Assembly (NCBI RefSeq): GCF_900473935.1
Contig: NZ_UCNN01000027.1
Location: forward strand, 1 to 64,000
Source: Synechococcus sp. UW105
Lineage (GTDB): Bacteria; Cyanobacteriota; Cyanobacteriia; PCC-6307; Cyanobiaceae
Direction of reading: 5' to 3'
DNA: 64,000 nucleotides
Shown here: one piece after another, positions 47,539 through 56,481 of the stretch
How the letters are laid out: each line of letters opens with the position of its first letter
Position numbering within the stretch: position 1 is the stretch's first letter
Notes under the pieces: model-generated
Database searches by the model: none
What the model was told of the DNA's origin: nothing
What the model saw: only the letters and a program-made list of their open reading frames with translations
Program-made: the position numbers and the translations under genes

Positions 47539-47919
47539 TCAAGGCTTGGGCTTGTGTTTGGGTGCGTCGCTCGGTGGCCCAATCCGGCTCTCAAGAGCTT
47601 CCACCCGGTGAATGAGCACCTCAAAGGCATGCACGAATTCCCGGTCATCGCATTCGAGCCGCTCAATGCGTTCGATCAGCTCGCTTGTGGTTTCCTCTGG
47701 CAGAGGAACCGGGGATGGCGGAATCGAGTGTCCGGGCCCATGAAGCACGGCACCTTGGCTGGCCACGTAGAGGTCAACGAGCTGGTCGAGAACCTGTCGC
47801 GACTGCAATCCCTGCTCGCGGCAGAGAGTCTTGAAACGCTTGCGGGATGGAGACTGGAACAACGATCTGCGGGATTTGGAGAATCCCCGAGAGGGAACAG
47901 AGGGACAGGGGCACCACAC
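47539..47919 (-). CDS. Small protein with ribbon-helix-helix-like and coiled-coil parts
   Basis: A 126-residue protein I do not recognise. The central part (RKRFKTLCREQGLQSRQVLDQLVDLYV) looks like a ribbon-helix-helix or similar small DNA-binding motif. Residues ~75-110 form a Glu-rich helix (TSELIERIERLE) able to coil. The C-terminus is a basic Pro/Lys tail. The frame opens with GTG at 47919 and its start is not certain. It faces the serine hydrolase gene across a hairpin. Confidence 0.55.
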   Translation of the reverse strand: MWCPCPSVPSRGFSKSRRSLFQSPSRKRFKTLCREQGLQSRQVLDQLVDLYVASQGAVLHGPGHSIPPSPVPLPEETTSELIERIERLECDDREFVHAFEVLIHRVEALESRIGPPSDAPKHKPKP

Positions 47920-48004
47920 GTTTGGACAGTGACGATGCGCCAGATCTGAGAGAAAGGCATCAACGGATTTGGAGGTCGGATGACCTCCACAACCCTCAGT
48001 GCAA

Positions 48005-48093
48005 CGGAGAGGGAGGGATTCGAACCCTCGACAGAAGTTGCCTCCTGTAACTCCTTAGCAGGGAGCCGCTTTCAACCACTCAGCCACCTCTCC
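48005..48093 (-). tRNA. trnS: tRNA-Ser (anticodon GCT)
   Basis: An 89-base tRNA with a long variable arm. Read on the minus strand, acceptor GGAGAGG pairs with CCTCTCC (discriminator G). The D-arm begins TGGCTGAGTGGTTGAAAGC. The anticodon loop CTGCTAA in stem CTCC/GGAG gives GCT. The class II variable arm runs TTACAGGAGGCAACTTCTGT, and the T arm contains GGTTCGAATCC. It lies upstream of the small RHH-like gene and downstream of alr on the same strand. Confidence 0.95.
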
Positions 48094-48162
48094 AGCGGCC
48101 TGCACACCTTACCAAGCAGTGGCCCATTCTCGGCAGCGGCTTGGGCCAAACAGGGCCTGCGC

Positions 48163-49395
48163 TCAGACCGTCACCCTGGGCAGGCGATGCTTGAAGCTGC
48201 ACAGCACTTCCCAGGGGATCGAATCGCTGAGGCTGCTCCAGAGTCTGGGGCTGATGCACTGATCACCATCGCGACCGAGCAGGGTCACCACATCACCGGC
48301 CTCCAGATTGGGTTGATCGGTGGCATCAAGGATCAGTTGATCCATGGTGATAGCCCCAACTTGGGGCAAGGGCTTGCCGTTGTACAGGGCGGTGATCTTC
48401 CCAGACAGGCAACGACTCACCCCATCGGCGTACCCAATGCCCACCACGGCCAATCGGCTCGGTCTTGCCGTGACGAAACGATGCCCGTAGCTCACCCCAA
48501 CTCCTGCTTGAACATCCCGGATCAAGGTGACGCGCGCTTTCACTCCCATCGCCGGCTCAAGAGACACGACTGACTCAAAATGGTCGCTGGGACTGTGGCC
48601 GTAGAGGGCCAGACCGACGCGTACTAGATCGTGATGCAGGCTCGGATCGCGCAGGGTGCCAGCTGAATTGGCGAGATGACGCAAGGCGCCTGACGTAGGC
48701 AGGGCCCGAAGCACCTGCTCGAAACGTTGCTGCTGCAGGCGGGTGACCCGATCTCCCTCTCCATCGCTGCCACCATCGGCCATGGCCAGGTGGCTATAGA
48801 TGCCGCTCAGTTTCAGCTGGTCTAGCTGGGTGATCGTCTCGGTCAGACGGGGTGCATCCTCCCAGTCACAGCCCAGCCTGCTCATGCCCGTATCGAGCTT
48901 GAGTTGCACGGGGAAGCGACGACCACTGCCATCGGCGAGGTTCTGGCAGAGCAGGGCTTCTCGCATGTTGCTCAGGGTGGGCATCAATTGCCAGTGGAGG
49001 CAGGCCCTCAGCTCGTCAGCCTGATGAAGATTGCCCAACACCAGGATGGGTTGATCAAGCCCTGCTCGACGCAGCTCGATGCCCTCCTGAAGTGTGGCCA
49101 CTCCGAACTGCTCCGCACCTCCCTTCACCGCAGCTCTGGCCACGGTGGAGGCCCCATGGCCGTAGCCGTCCGCCTTCACCACGGCCATCAGCGCACATTT
49201 GGGCGCAAGCAGTCGCCGCAGCGCCCGCACGTTGCTCTCGATCGCAGCCGGGGAGACCTCCAGCCAGGCTCGCTGTCGCGGGTCCAGCTGCCTCTGGTCA
49301 TTCAGGCCTGATGCCTCCTGACCGCTGCTGATCAGATCACGCATGGAGCGAAGGTCGCGCTGGGCACGGAACAATCCGTGGATTGCCCGTAGCAT
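48163..49395 (-). CDS. alr: Alanine racemase
   Basis: A 410-residue fold-III PLP enzyme providing D-alanine for peptidoglycan. The PLP lysine is in ALMAVVKADGYGHGA, followed by FGVATLQEGIELRRAG. The catalytic tyrosine is in GVGVSYGHRFVT, and the C-terminal strand has GAITMDQLILDAT. The core begins about residue 43, so the start is uncertain: ATG at 49395 (used) or ATG at 49344 (MRDLISSG). It is divergent from the HNH gene by 22 bases with the longer start. Confidence 0.94.
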   Translation of the reverse strand: MLRAIHGLFRAQRDLRSMRDLISSGQEASGLNDQRQLDPRQRAWLEVSPAAIESNVRALRRLLAPKCALMAVVKADGYGHGASTVARAAVKGGAEQFGVATLQEGIELRRAGLDQPILVLGNLHQADELRACLHWQLMPTLSNMREALLCQNLADGSGRRFPVQLKLDTGMSRLGCDWEDAPRLTETITQLDQLKLSGIYSHLAMADGGSDGEGDRVTRLQQQRFEQVLRALPTSGALRHLANSAGTLRDPSLHHDLVRVGLALYGHSPSDHFESVVSLEPAMGVKARVTLIRDVQAGVGVSYGHRFVTARPSRLAVVGIGYADGVSRCLSGKITALYNGKPLPQVGAITMDQLILDATDQPNLEAGDVVTLLGRDGDQCISPRLWSSLSDSIPWEVLCSFKHRLPRVTV

Positions 49396-49417
49396 GCCTT
49401 GGAATCAGCGGGCTGGC

Positions 49418-49918
49418 ATGGTCCAGGTTCTCGTTCTCAATGCGTCCTATGAACCGCTAAATATCACCACCTGGCGCCGTGCCACGGTGATGATGTTGAA
49501 GGGCAAGGCAGAGGGGCTCGAGCATGACCCCAACCATTGCCTCCGCGGAGATTTCCATGTGCCAACGGTGATCCGTCTCCGCCAGTACGTGCATGTGCCC
49601 TTCCGCCAGCTCGCTCTCACTCGACGGAACCTCTTCCACCGCGACAATCACTGTTGTCAGTACTGCGGTTGTCGAGGTGGTCAGCTCTCGATTGACCACG
49701 TGCTGCCGCGCAGCCGCGGCGGTGGTGACCTCTGGGAGAACGTGACCACTGCCTGCCTTCGCTGCAATGTTCGCAAGGGCAACCGCACCCCACAGGAGGC
49801 CAACATGCCGCTGCGGCGCAAGCCGCATCGACCCATGGGGCACCTCAGCTTTGAAGCCAGACGCCAGATTGATTCAGGCCAACGGGCCGACTGGGCCAAA
49901 TATGTGATTGGGGCATGA
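49418..49918 (+). CDS. HNH endonuclease-domain protein
   Basis: A 166-residue protein with an HNH/zinc-ribbon nuclease domain at residues ~75-130: CQYCGC, SIDHVLPRSRGGGDLWENV and CLRCNVRKGNRTP (CxxC ... HxxPRSxGG ... CxxC). The N-terminal part (VLVLNASYEPLNITTWRRA) is typical of the widespread cyanobacterial family annotated only as HNH endonuclease; its physiological DNA target is unknown. No intron or mobile-element context is seen, so this looks like a resident gene. I chose the ATG at 49418 (MVQVLVLNASYEPLN). Confidence 0.88.
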   Translation: MVQVLVLNASYEPLNITTWRRATVMMLKGKAEGLEHDPNHCLRGDFHVPTVIRLRQYVHVPFRQLALTRRNLFHRDNHCCQYCGCRGGQLSIDHVLPRSRGGGDLWENVTTACLRCNVRKGNRTPQEANMPLRRKPHRPMGHLSFEARRQIDSGQRADWAKYVIGA

Positions 49919-49945
49919 CCCTGGCTGCCTCAGTCGACGGCTGAC

Positions 49946-51040
49946 TCAGTCGACATCGTCGCTGAGCGATTCGAGCTTTGCCCGCTGTTCCTCGGCGATA
50001 CAGGCTCCAATCACGTCTTCCATTTGCCCCTCGAGTACGGGGTCAAGGCTGAAGTTGCGGCCGAGTCGGTGATCGGTCACCCGATTGTCCTTGGCGTTGT
50101 AAGTGCGGATCTTCTCACTGCGGTCACCACTGCCGACCTGGGCGCGACGGGCTGAACTTTCCTTGGCGTTGGCTTCCGCCAGCTGCCTTTCATAAAGCTT
50201 GGCGCGCAGAATCTCCAAGGCACGCTCGCGGTTTTGCAGTTGAGAGCGCTGCTGGGTACAGAACACACGGATGCCGCTGGGTTTGTGCAGCAGGTCTACG
50301 GCTGTTTCCACCTTGTTGACGTTCTGGCCACCTGCGCCACCGGATCGGGCGGTGCTGATCTCCAGATCAGTGGGATCGATCTGGACCTCAACAGGGTCCG
50401 CTTCTGGCATTACGGCCACGGTGGCCGTTGAGGTGTGAACACGGCCCTGGGATTCGGTGGCCGGTACCCTCTGCACGCGGTGCACGCCCGCTTCAAATTT
50501 CAATTGGCTGAACACCGCGTCGCCCTTCACGGAGAGAATCAGTTCGCGGTAACCACCTAGATCCGCCGCACTGGCGCTGACAGGCTGCACGTTCCATCCC
50601 TGGCGGCTGCCATAGCGTTCATACATGCGCGCCAGATGACCGGCCCAAAGGCAGGCTTCATCACCTCCGGCTCCGGCTCTGATCTCAAGCATGACGCTGC
50701 GTTCGTCGCGGGGATCACTAGGGAGCAGTGCCAGTGTCACTTTCCGAACGAGGGCGTCTTGCGTCAGCGTCAGTTCCTGGACCTCCTGTCGGACCAGCTC
50801 CTCCATGGCCTCATCCCCTCGGCTTTCTCTCAGCAACGCTTCTGCCTGTTGGAGCTCTTCGTCCACCTGCTGCAGGCTCTGGTAGTCCTGCACGAGGGGT
50901 TCCAATCTGGAGCGTTCGCGGGCAATCGCCTGGAGTCGTTTGGGATCGGAGGCGACGTCTGGATCAGCCAGTTGCCGTTCCAGAGTGTGAAAACTCGTCG
51001 TGGCTGCTTCCAGCCGGCTGATCAGGGTTGCGATCTCCAT
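49946..51040 (-). CDS. prfA: Peptide chain release factor 1
   Basis: A 364-residue RF1 reading UAA and UAG. The GGQ catalytic motif is in [18 protein letters not shown]. The stop-codon tripeptide PAT occurs in [14 protein letters not shown] (RF1 type, not the SPF of RF2). The first ~100 residues form the helical domain. I chose the ATG at 51040 ([13 protein letters not shown]). It is downstream of rpmE on the minus strand, separated by a likely terminator. Confidence 0.96.
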   Translation of the reverse strand: MEIATLISRLEAATTSFHTLERQLADPDVASDPKRLQAIARERSRLEPLVQDYQSLQQVDEELQQAEALLRESRGDEAMEELVRQEVQELTLTQDALVRKVTLALLPSDPRDERSVMLEIRAGAGGDEACLWAGHLARMYERYGSRQGWNVQPVSASAADLGGYRELILSVKGDAVFSQLKFEAGVHRVQRVPATESQGRVHTSTATVAVMPEADPVEVQIDPTDLEISTARSGGAGGQNVNKVETAVDLLHKPSGIRVFCTQQRSQLQNRERALEILRAKLYERQLAEANAKESSARRAQVGSGDRSEKIRTYNAKDNRVTDHRLGRNFSLDPVLEGQMEDVIGACIAEEQRAKLESLSDDVD

Positions 51041-51061
51041 CCCCTTCGGCACGCAGTGATC

Positions 51062-51102
51062 AACAAACAACCCCAGTCGCAGAGAAGTCTCCGCGACTGG
51101 GG
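51062..51102 (-). terminator. Intrinsic terminator after rpmE
   Basis: On the minus strand CCCCAGTCGC and GCGACTGGGG form a perfect 10-bp stem (51071-51102) with a 12-base loop that pairs further. It is followed by TTGTTTGTTG. It lies 46 bases past the rpmE stop and about 30 bases before the prfA start, and probably ends the ribosomal superoperon. Confidence 0.82.
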
Positions 51103-51147
51103 GCAAGAGGGTCAGACAAGGGAGTCAGACCGTTGCTTGGAGCAATT

Positions 51148-51417
51148 TCAGGCTTCGGTTTTTGCAGCGTCGCTCTTGGCGGCTTTCTTCTCGCCTGCGG
51201 CTTCACCTGCACCGCCCATACCGTACTTGCGCATGAAACGGTCCACCCGTCCCTCGGTGTCGAGGATCTTCTGGGTGCCGGTGAAGAAGGGGTGGTTCCC
51301 GCTCCAGACGTCGACATGGATCTCGGGCTGGGTGGAGCCGGTGGTCATCACCACCTCTCCGTTGCAAATGACCTTGGCATCGGGATACCAGGTGGGGTGA
51401 ATGTCGGGCTTAGGCAT
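51148..51417 (-). CDS. rpmE: 50S ribosomal protein L31
   Basis: An 89-residue L31. It begins MPKPDIHPTWYPDAKVICNGEVV and continues with HPFFTGTQKILDTEGRVDRFMRKYG, then an Ala/Lys-rich cyanobacterial tail. Only one Cys is present, so it is the zinc-free (C-minus) form. It is nine bases downstream of rpsI. In cyanobacteria L31 follows S9, as here. Confidence 0.95.
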   Translation of the reverse strand: MPKPDIHPTWYPDAKVICNGEVVMTTGSTQPEIHVDVWSGNHPFFTGTQKILDTEGRVDRFMRKYGMGGAGEAAGEKKAAKSDAAKTEA

Positions 51418-51426
51418 GACAGAAGA

Positions 51427-51831
51427 TCAGCGCTTGGAGAACTGAGGAGCTTTGCGGGCTTTCTTGAGGCCGTACTTGCGGCGTTCCTTGGCGCGGGGGT
51501 CGCGGCTGAGGTGGCCTTCGGTTTTCAAGGGCTTGCGGTTGTCGGCAGACAGCTCACAAAGAGCACGGGCTGCGCCCTGCTTGATGGCATCCGCCTGGCC
51601 GGTGAGACCGCCACCACGCACATTGACCAGGACGTCGTACTCGGTAATCAGGCCCAGAGTCTGAAGAGGAGCTTTGACAGCTGCGATGTAGGCGGGGTTG
51701 TAGTTCAGGTAATTGTCACCAGGGCGCCCGTTGATGGTGATCGTGCCATTGCCCGGAACGAGGCGAACACGCGCGACAGAGGTCTTACGGCGACCAGTGC
51801 CCCAGTAGACGACAGAATTGTTGGTGCTCAT
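51427..51831 (-). CDS. rpsI: 30S ribosomal protein S9
   Basis: A 134-residue S9. It has [58 protein letters not shown] and the basic tail [12 protein letters not shown] that reaches the P-site tRNA. Its ATG overlaps the rplM stop by four bases (ATGA), giving translational coupling. Confidence 0.97.
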   Translation of the reverse strand: MSTNNSVVYWGTGRRKTSVARVRLVPGNGTITINGRPGDNYLNYNPAYIAAVKAPLQTLGLITEYDVLVNVRGGGLTGQADAIKQGAARALCELSADNRKPLKTEGHLSRDPRAKERRKYGLKKARKAPQFSKR

Positions 51832-52289
51832 TTGGTGGAAGCGGCGGTAGCGGCGGGATCGAGCTGGAGGGGCTGGGGCTGCTGGGCGGCATGAGGATGC
51901 TCGCTGCCCTTGTAGACCTTGAGCTTGCGGAACAGCTGGCGTCCTAGGGCGTTATGAGGAAGCATGCCTTTGATGGCTTTCTCCACGATCCGCTCGGGCA
52001 GACGCTCCTGCAGATGCTCGAAGGTTTCCACCTTCATGCCGCCCGGGCGACCGGAATGGCGGCGGTACAGCTTTTGCTGGGGCTTGTTGCCGCTGACGCG
52101 AATCTTGTCAGCGTTCACCACGATGACGAAATCGCCGGTGTCGAGGTGGGGGGTGAAGCTGGCCTTGTTCTTGCCACGCAACACGGAAGCGACCTCAGTG
52201 GCCAAACGGCCAAGGGTCTGATTCTCAGCGTCCACCAGATACCACTGGCGTTCGATTGAATCGATTGAGGGAACGGATGTCTTGTTCAT
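51828..52289 (-). CDS. rplM: 50S ribosomal protein L13
   Basis: A 153-residue L13. Core segments are [46 protein letters not shown] and [26 protein letters not shown], followed by a cyanobacterial Gln/Ala-rich tail. The ATG at 52289 ([10 protein letters not shown]) was chosen over a longer frame. A 197-base spacer separates it from truA and contains a 12-bp palindrome CCGGCATGCCGG (52294-52305) and an 8-bp hairpin. Confidence 0.96.
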   Translation of the reverse strand: MNKTSVPSIDSIERQWYLVDAENQTLGRLATEVASVLRGKNKASFTPHLDTGDFVIVVNADKIRVSGNKPQQKLYRRHSGRPGGMKVETFEHLQERLPERIVEKAIKGMLPHNALGRQLFRKLKVYKGSEHPHAAQQPQPLQLDPAATAASTK

Positions 52290-52374
52290 CGCGCCGGCAT
52301 GCCGGTTCGGGTATGCCCCACCTGAGCTGGCGGAGCTGGGCAAAAAGGATCGGCCGCAGAGTGCGTCCTGATCA

Positions 52375-52393
52375 AAGCTCAATGGTTGAGCTT
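52375..52393 (-). promoter_or_regulatory. Hairpin in the truA-rplM spacer
   Basis: AAGCTCAA-TGG-TTGAGCTT, a perfect 8-bp stem, lies about 90 bases past the truA stop and about 85 bases before the rplM start. The minus-strand flank is TTTGATC, so it may be a weak terminator or part of an L13 leader. Confidence 0.45.
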
Positions 52394-52486
52394 ACCTCGT
52401 CGTGGGTCTCACTCTGGTGGGAAATAAGACTCTGGAGGAAGCGGAGCGGGCCAATCTGGCCGGCGCATGACTGCTCCGGCATGGCG

Positions 52487-53368
52487 TCAGTCTGTTTTCG
52501 GCAACGCTGGCGGATCCGGTGGTGGATCCTGCGATGCCAGAAAATACCGCGGCTGGCAATCGTACCACCCGCCTTTCGTAAAGATGGACTCCCCATAACC
52601 GGCTCGAAGAAGGCAGAGACCTTGCGCAGGGGCGGCATCCTTCACTTCACTGCGCCGCCGCTCTCGCCAGCGCCTTTCGAAGGTCTCCAAGGTGAGCCGC
52701 TGCTCGCCTAAGGCCACGAGTTGCCCCATGAGCAGGCGCACCATGCCGTAGAGAAATCCACTGGCCTGGATCTCAACGTTCACGAGGTCTCCTTGGCGCT
52801 CCAGGCTCACCTCCTGAATGGTGGTGCGTGCATGGGCTCGTCGGCTGCCGGCGCGCATGAAGGCGCTGAAATCATGGAGCCCCACCAGGCCCTCGAGCGC
52901 CTTGGTCATTAAGCCATCGTTCAGCTTCGTCTGATAGCGATGCCAGCTCCACGGGGCCAGGAACAGATTTGGCCGTCGGCCGTTGTAGACGGTGTAGCGG
53001 TAGCGCCTATACGTGGCTGAATAACAGGCATGCCAGGAAAGAGGCCGTTCCACTGCCTCGCGTACCCGGATGCTTCCTGGTAGACGACCATTCAGAGCTG
53101 GTGCCCAACGCCAGGCTGGAATTGGGCCGCAACAGTCAAAATGCACCACTTGCCCGGCTGCGTGAACGCCGGCGTCGGTGCGCCCGGCGGCAAACGTCTG
53201 CACGGGACGATGGGGGTCTAATTGGCTGATGGCATCTTCCAAAACGGCCTGCACGCTTTTGCCCTGCCGTTGTCGCTGCCACCCACAAAATGCGGAGCCC
53301 TCGTACTGCAGGCTGAGGGCAATCCGTCGCTTCGACGGATTGCCCTCAGCAGCAGACGAGGGCTCCAT
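52487..53368 (-). CDS. truA: tRNA pseudouridine(38-40) synthase
   Basis: A 293-residue TruA. The conserved core begins [20 protein letters not shown] near residue 14. The catalytic aspartate is in [16 protein letters not shown], and later parts include [15 protein letters not shown] and [19 protein letters not shown]. The first ~13 residues ([13 protein letters not shown]) precede the homologous region, and their DNA is a quasi-inverted copy of the DNA encoding [12 protein letters not shown]. It lies 22 bases after rplQ, at the end of the alpha-operon portion. Confidence 0.95.
   Translation of the reverse strand: MEPSSAAEGNPSKRRIALSLQYEGSAFCGWQRQRQGKSVQAVLEDAISQLDPHRPVQTFAAGRTDAGVHAAGQVVHFDCCGPIPAWRWAPALNGRLPGSIRVREAVERPLSWHACYSATYRRYRYTVYNGRRPNLFLAPWSWHRYQTKLNDGLMTKALEGLVGLHDFSAFMRAGSRRAHARTTIQEVSLERQGDLVNVEIQASGFLYGMVRLLMGQLVALGEQRLTLETFERRWRERRRSEVKDAAPAQGLCLLRAGYGESIFTKGGWYDCQPRYFLASQDPPPDPPALPKTD
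53294..53366. repeat. Long quasi-palindrome at the truA start
   Basis: The outer arms (53294-53303 and 53357-53366, 10 bp) and inner arms (53312-53329 and 53333-53350, 18 bp) are perfectly complementary with a three-base loop. They are separated by an imperfect 8/6-base stretch that itself shares GCAG. The third base of the truA ATG is the first base of the structure, so the start codon lies at the foot of a ~28-bp stem. Confidence 0.9.
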
Positions 53369-53390
53369 GCTGATCAGGACTCAGGCCCGA

Positions 53391-53741
53391 TCAGACCAAT
53401 TCAATAATGGCCATTTCGGCGTTGTCGCCACGACGGGGCACCGTGCGTGTGATGCGGGTGTAACCACCTTTGCGATCGCCGTAGCGGTCTTGAGCTTTGT
53501 CAAACAGCGTGTGAACCAGCTGCTTGTCGTAGATGTAGCCGATAGCCCGGCGCCGGGCGGCCAAGCTGCCGTCCTTGGCGAGGGTGATCATCCGCTCCGC
53601 TTCATCACGCAGCGCCTTGGCACGGGCTTTGGTGGTGGTGACACGACCTTCGCGGATCAACTGGGTCGTCAGGCCGCGAAGCATGGCCTTGCGTTGGTCA
53701 GCCGGACGGCCTAGCTGAGGAACTCGACATTGGTGACGCAT
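53391..53741 (-). CDS. rplQ: 50S ribosomal protein L17
   Basis: A 116-residue L17. It begins [24 protein letters not shown] and has [21 protein letters not shown] and [25 protein letters not shown]. Normal length. It follows rpoA by 36 bases and precedes truA. Confidence 0.97.
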   Translation of the reverse strand: MRHQCRVPQLGRPADQRKAMLRGLTTQLIREGRVTTTKARAKALRDEAERMITLAKDGSLAARRRAIGYIYDKQLVHTLFDKAQDRYGDRKGGYTRITRTVPRRGDNAEMAIIELV

Positions 53742-53777
53742 GGTTCTGGCAGACGCGGGGTGTAAAGAACGAAAAAA

Positions 53778-54716
53778 TCAGGCGCTCGTGCGGCTCTGGG
53801 GAATCGAGATGCCGATGCGCTCGAGGGCTTCGATCACCTCATCGGCTGACTTGGAACCGAAGTTCTTGATCTCCAGCAAGTCCTCATAGCTGAAGCCCAT
53901 CAGGTCGGAGACGGAATTGACCTGTGCGCGCTTCAGGCAGTTGTAGGCACGAACGGAAAGGTTGAGCTCTTCAAGAGGAATCTGGGCTTCCGCCGAAGGC
54001 TCGGGTTCCAGGCCGGGCTCTTCCACCATCGTGACGGTGGCAAGAGGCTGGAAGAGCTCAATCAGCTGATTCGCTGCCTCGGCGATGGCGTCATCGGGTG
54101 TGATCGAGCCGTCGGTCACCACCTCCATGCGCAAGCGTTCACGAGCGGAGCCACCCTCGGCAACAGCCGTTTCATCGATGGTGAAATTCACTCGATGCAC
54201 GGGCATGAAGACAGCATCGATCTGAAGAAGATCAATGGCGCTGGTGTCTTCACTGTGTCGATCAACCGGGCGATAACCGATGCCGCGCTCGACATGAACC
54301 TCAAGCTCAAGGCTATGGCCGTCGCTCACCGTGGCGATGGTGCGGTCGGGATCAACCACCTGCACTTGAGAGGAAAACTGCAGATCGCGCGCCTTGACCT
54401 CAGAGGGACCAGCGACGACCAGGCGTCCGATTTCGAGTTCAGCTGAGCGGCTATTGACACTCACCTGCTTGCAGTTGAGCAGGATGTCGAGAACGTCTTC
54501 ACGCACTCCTGGCACAGTGGCGTACTCGTGATTGACGCCGGCGATTCGCACGGCGGTCACGGCACTGCCTTCAAGGCCACCCATGAGCACACGACGTAAG
54601 GAGTTCCCCAACGTGGTGGCTTGACCGCGCTCCAGCGGACCGATGAGGAACACGCCGGTTTGGGCGCGATCATCAGCGATCTGATGCTCGATACGGTCGA
54701 TCTGGTATTGCAGCAC
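53778..54716 (-). CDS. rpoA: RNA polymerase alpha subunit
   Basis: A 312-residue alpha subunit. The N-terminal assembly domain has [28 protein letters not shown] and [12 protein letters not shown]. The C-terminal promoter/activator-binding domain begins [25 protein letters not shown] and ends with [17 protein letters not shown]. It follows rpsK by 46 bases in the alpha operon. Confidence 0.98.
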   Translation of the reverse strand: MLQYQIDRIEHQIADDRAQTGVFLIGPLERGQATTLGNSLRRVLMGGLEGSAVTAVRIAGVNHEYATVPGVREDVLDILLNCKQVSVNSRSAELEIGRLVVAGPSEVKARDLQFSSQVQVVDPDRTIATVSDGHSLELEVHVERGIGYRPVDRHSEDTSAIDLLQIDAVFMPVHRVNFTIDETAVAEGGSARERLRMEVVTDGSITPDDAIAEAANQLIELFQPLATVTMVEEPGLEPEPSAEAQIPLEELNLSVRAYNCLKRAQVNSVSDLMGFSYEDLLEIKNFGSKSADEVIEALERIGISIPQSRTSA

Positions 54717-54762
54717 GATCTGAAGCGGGGTTAAGGGAGAGAATCCAGTGGGCCGTTGCGAA

Positions 54763-55155
54763 TTAGACGCGACGGCGCTTGGAGCGGCGGCAGCCGTTGT
54801 GGGGCAGTGGCGTGACGTCGCGAATCAGGGTGATTTCCAGTCCTGCGACTTGGAGAGCACGGATTGCGGTTTCACGGCCGGAGCCCGGACCACGGACAAG
54901 CACCTCAATCTGGCGCATGCCTTGCTCAAGCGCACGCCGGGCGGCTGCCTCTGCAGCTGTTTGAGCAGCAAAGGGGGTGCCTTTGCGTGCACCTTTGAAT
55001 CCGCTAGCACCGGCGGACGACCAGGAGATCACTTCTCCAGTGGTATCGGTGATTGAGACGATCGTGTTGTTGAACGTGCTCTGAATGTGGGCAACGCCGT
55101 TGGGGACGTTGCGCTTGGCCTTTTTGGGGCCAGATTTTTTAGCGGTCTTGGCCAT
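54763..55155 (-). CDS. rpsK: 30S ribosomal protein S11
   Basis: A 130-residue S11 with [43 protein letters not shown] and the C-terminal [16 protein letters not shown]. It lies between rpsM and rpoA. The 78-base spacer after rpsM holds a perfect TCGCCC-TTTA-GGGCGA hairpin (55207-55222). Confidence 0.97.
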   Translation of the reverse strand: MAKTAKKSGPKKAKRNVPNGVAHIQSTFNNTIVSITDTTGEVISWSSAGASGFKGARKGTPFAAQTAAEAAARRALEQGMRQIEVLVRGPGSGRETAIRALQVAGLEITLIRDVTPLPHNGCRRSKRRRV

Positions 55156-55233
55156 GAACGGGGGCCTGAAGGCAGTGAAAAGGGGACGATCGAAGCTGAC
55201 GCTGGCTCGCCCTTTAGGGCGATGTGGCAGGCC

Positions 55234-55599
55234 TTACTTCTTCTTGCCGGCCACGGTTTTGCGGGCGCCGCGACGGGTGCGGGCGTTCGTGCGGGTGCGT
55301 TGACCGCGAACTGGAAGGCTCATGCGGTGCCGACGACCACGCAGGCAACCAATGTCCTGCAGACGCTTGAGGGCCATGCCCTCCTGACGACGTAGGTCAC
55401 CTTCGATGGTGAAGGCTTCAGTGGCTCCGCGCAGCTTTTGCACATCGCCATCTTCCAGATCCTTGACTCGGGTGTCGGGGTTGACACCAGTCTTGGACAG
55501 GATGGTGCGGGCCCGGGTGGGACCGATTCCGTAGATGTAGGTGAGGGCGACTTCAACCCGCTTATCGCGGGGAATGTCGACACCAGCAATCCTTGCCAC
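55234..55599 (-). CDS. rpsM: 30S ribosomal protein S13
   Basis: A 121-residue S13. It begins (M)[29 protein letters not shown] and ends with the basic [21 protein letters not shown]. The start is a GTG at 55599, chosen because ARIAGVDIP is the family N-terminus; the frame itself runs to 55644. It follows rpmJ in the alpha operon. Confidence 0.96.
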   Translation of the reverse strand: MARIAGVDIPRDKRVEVALTYIYGIGPTRARTILSKTGVNPDTRVKDLEDGDVQKLRGATEAFTIEGDLRRQEGMALKRLQDIGCLRGRRHRMSLPVRGQRTRTNARTRRGARKTVAGKKK

Positions 55600-55626
55600 T
55601 GAGCAAACAATCGAGGGGGGACAGGC

Positions 55627-55674
55627 GCCACCTAACGGTGGCAATTGAGGCGGTGGTCAGCGGTCAGCTGACCG
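55627..55674 (-). promoter_or_regulatory. Two hairpins in the rpmJ-rpsM spacer
   Basis: GCCACC-TAAC-GGTGGC (55627-55642) and the perfect 14-bp palindrome CGGTCAGCTGACCG (55661-55674) lie in the 86-base spacer before rpsM. No T-run follows. They could be a ribosomal-protein feedback site or processing site; this is inference. Confidence 0.45.
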
Positions 55675-55685
55675 GCAGCTAGGGC

Positions 55686-55799
55686 TCAACCCTGGCGCTG
55701 CTTGTGCTTTGGGTTGGTGCAGATCACCATGACCCGGCCGTGACGACGAATCACGCGGCACTTTTCGCACATTTTCTTGACCGAGGCGCGCACCTTCAT
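55686..55799 (-). CDS. rpmJ: 50S ribosomal protein L36
   Basis: A 37-residue L36: [19 protein letters not shown] and on to NPKHKQRQG. The zinc ligands Cys11, Cys14 and Cys27, and His32, are in place. The ATG is at 55799 and TGA at 55686-55688. It sits between adk and rpsM, as in other cyanobacteria; infA is not here. Confidence 0.96.
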   Translation of the reverse strand: MKVRASVKKMCEKCRVIRRHGRVMVICTNPKHKQRQG

Positions 55800-55850
55800 G
55801 GGGTGTGGCTCTCCAAAATTCCAAACAGCTAACTTACCACAGGGCGGTTG

Positions 55851-56408
55851 TCACCCCTTTCTCAAGGCTTCTTCGATCCGCTCAGTGATCGATTCGATGC
55901 TGCCTTGCGCTTCTACCGAAATCAACAGGTTTTGTTGGCGGTAATGGTGAATCAGAGGTGCTGTTTGCTCGCGATAGACCTCGAGACGATGGCGGATGAC
56001 CTCTTCGTTGTCGTCATCTCGACCGCGGGCAAGCATGCGTGCCATCAAGACAGCGTCGTCGAGTTCGAGCAGCACAACGGCTTCTAATGGCTGGCTGATC
56101 TCCTGCAAAAGCGGTTCCAGGGCTTCAGCTTGAGCAACATTGCGAGGGAAGCCATCCAGAAGCCAGCCCCCGTCTCCCAGTGCCCCGAGCTGCCCCTTCA
56201 CGATCGCCAGGACCAGGGCATCACTCACCAGTTCTCCGCGGTTCATCACGGCTTCGGCTTCTTTGCCGAGATCGCTTCCTGCTGATACCTCGGCCCGCAG
56301 CAGGTCGCCGGTCGAGAGGTGCTTCATCCCATGCTGACTACACAATCGGGCCGCCTGGGTGCCTTTCCCGGCACCTGGTGGGCCGAGAAAGAGGAGACGT
56401 TTTTTCAT
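55851..56408 (-). CDS. adk: Adenylate kinase
   Basis: A 185-residue adenylate kinase of the short type, without the long LID or zinc-binding cysteines. The P loop is LFLGPPGAGKGTQAARL, then STGDLLRAEV, LLDGFPRNVAQAEAL and the short LID ARGRDDDNEEVIRHRLEVY. The ATG at 56408 (MKKRLLFLGPPG) is the family start. It lies downstream of secY with a 73-base gap, the conserved secY-adk linkage. Confidence 0.96.
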   Translation of the reverse strand: MKKRLLFLGPPGAGKGTQAARLCSQHGMKHLSTGDLLRAEVSAGSDLGKEAEAVMNRGELVSDALVLAIVKGQLGALGDGGWLLDGFPRNVAQAEALEPLLQEISQPLEAVVLLELDDAVLMARMLARGRDDDNEEVIRHRLEVYREQTAPLIHHYRQQNLLISVEAQGSIESITERIEEALRKG

Positions 56409-56481
56409 GGCTTCGATGGCAATGGGGTGTGATTGGCACGATTGCGAGCCAATGGAAGGTTGACTGCGCTTTGCTGTTGAT

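Noticed and set aside
49418-49918. HNH gene as a homing endonuclease or mobile element
   Set aside because: No intron, intein, repeats or disrupted gene nearby; composition matches the neighbours.
49929-49954. Direct repeat CTCAGTCGAC at the prfA end, and the same GTCGACTGA ending in the DUF1997 and Lon-domain genes
   Set aside because: These are C-terminal Val-Asp-stop codons in several minus-strand genes; short and explicable by coding, so chance is likely.
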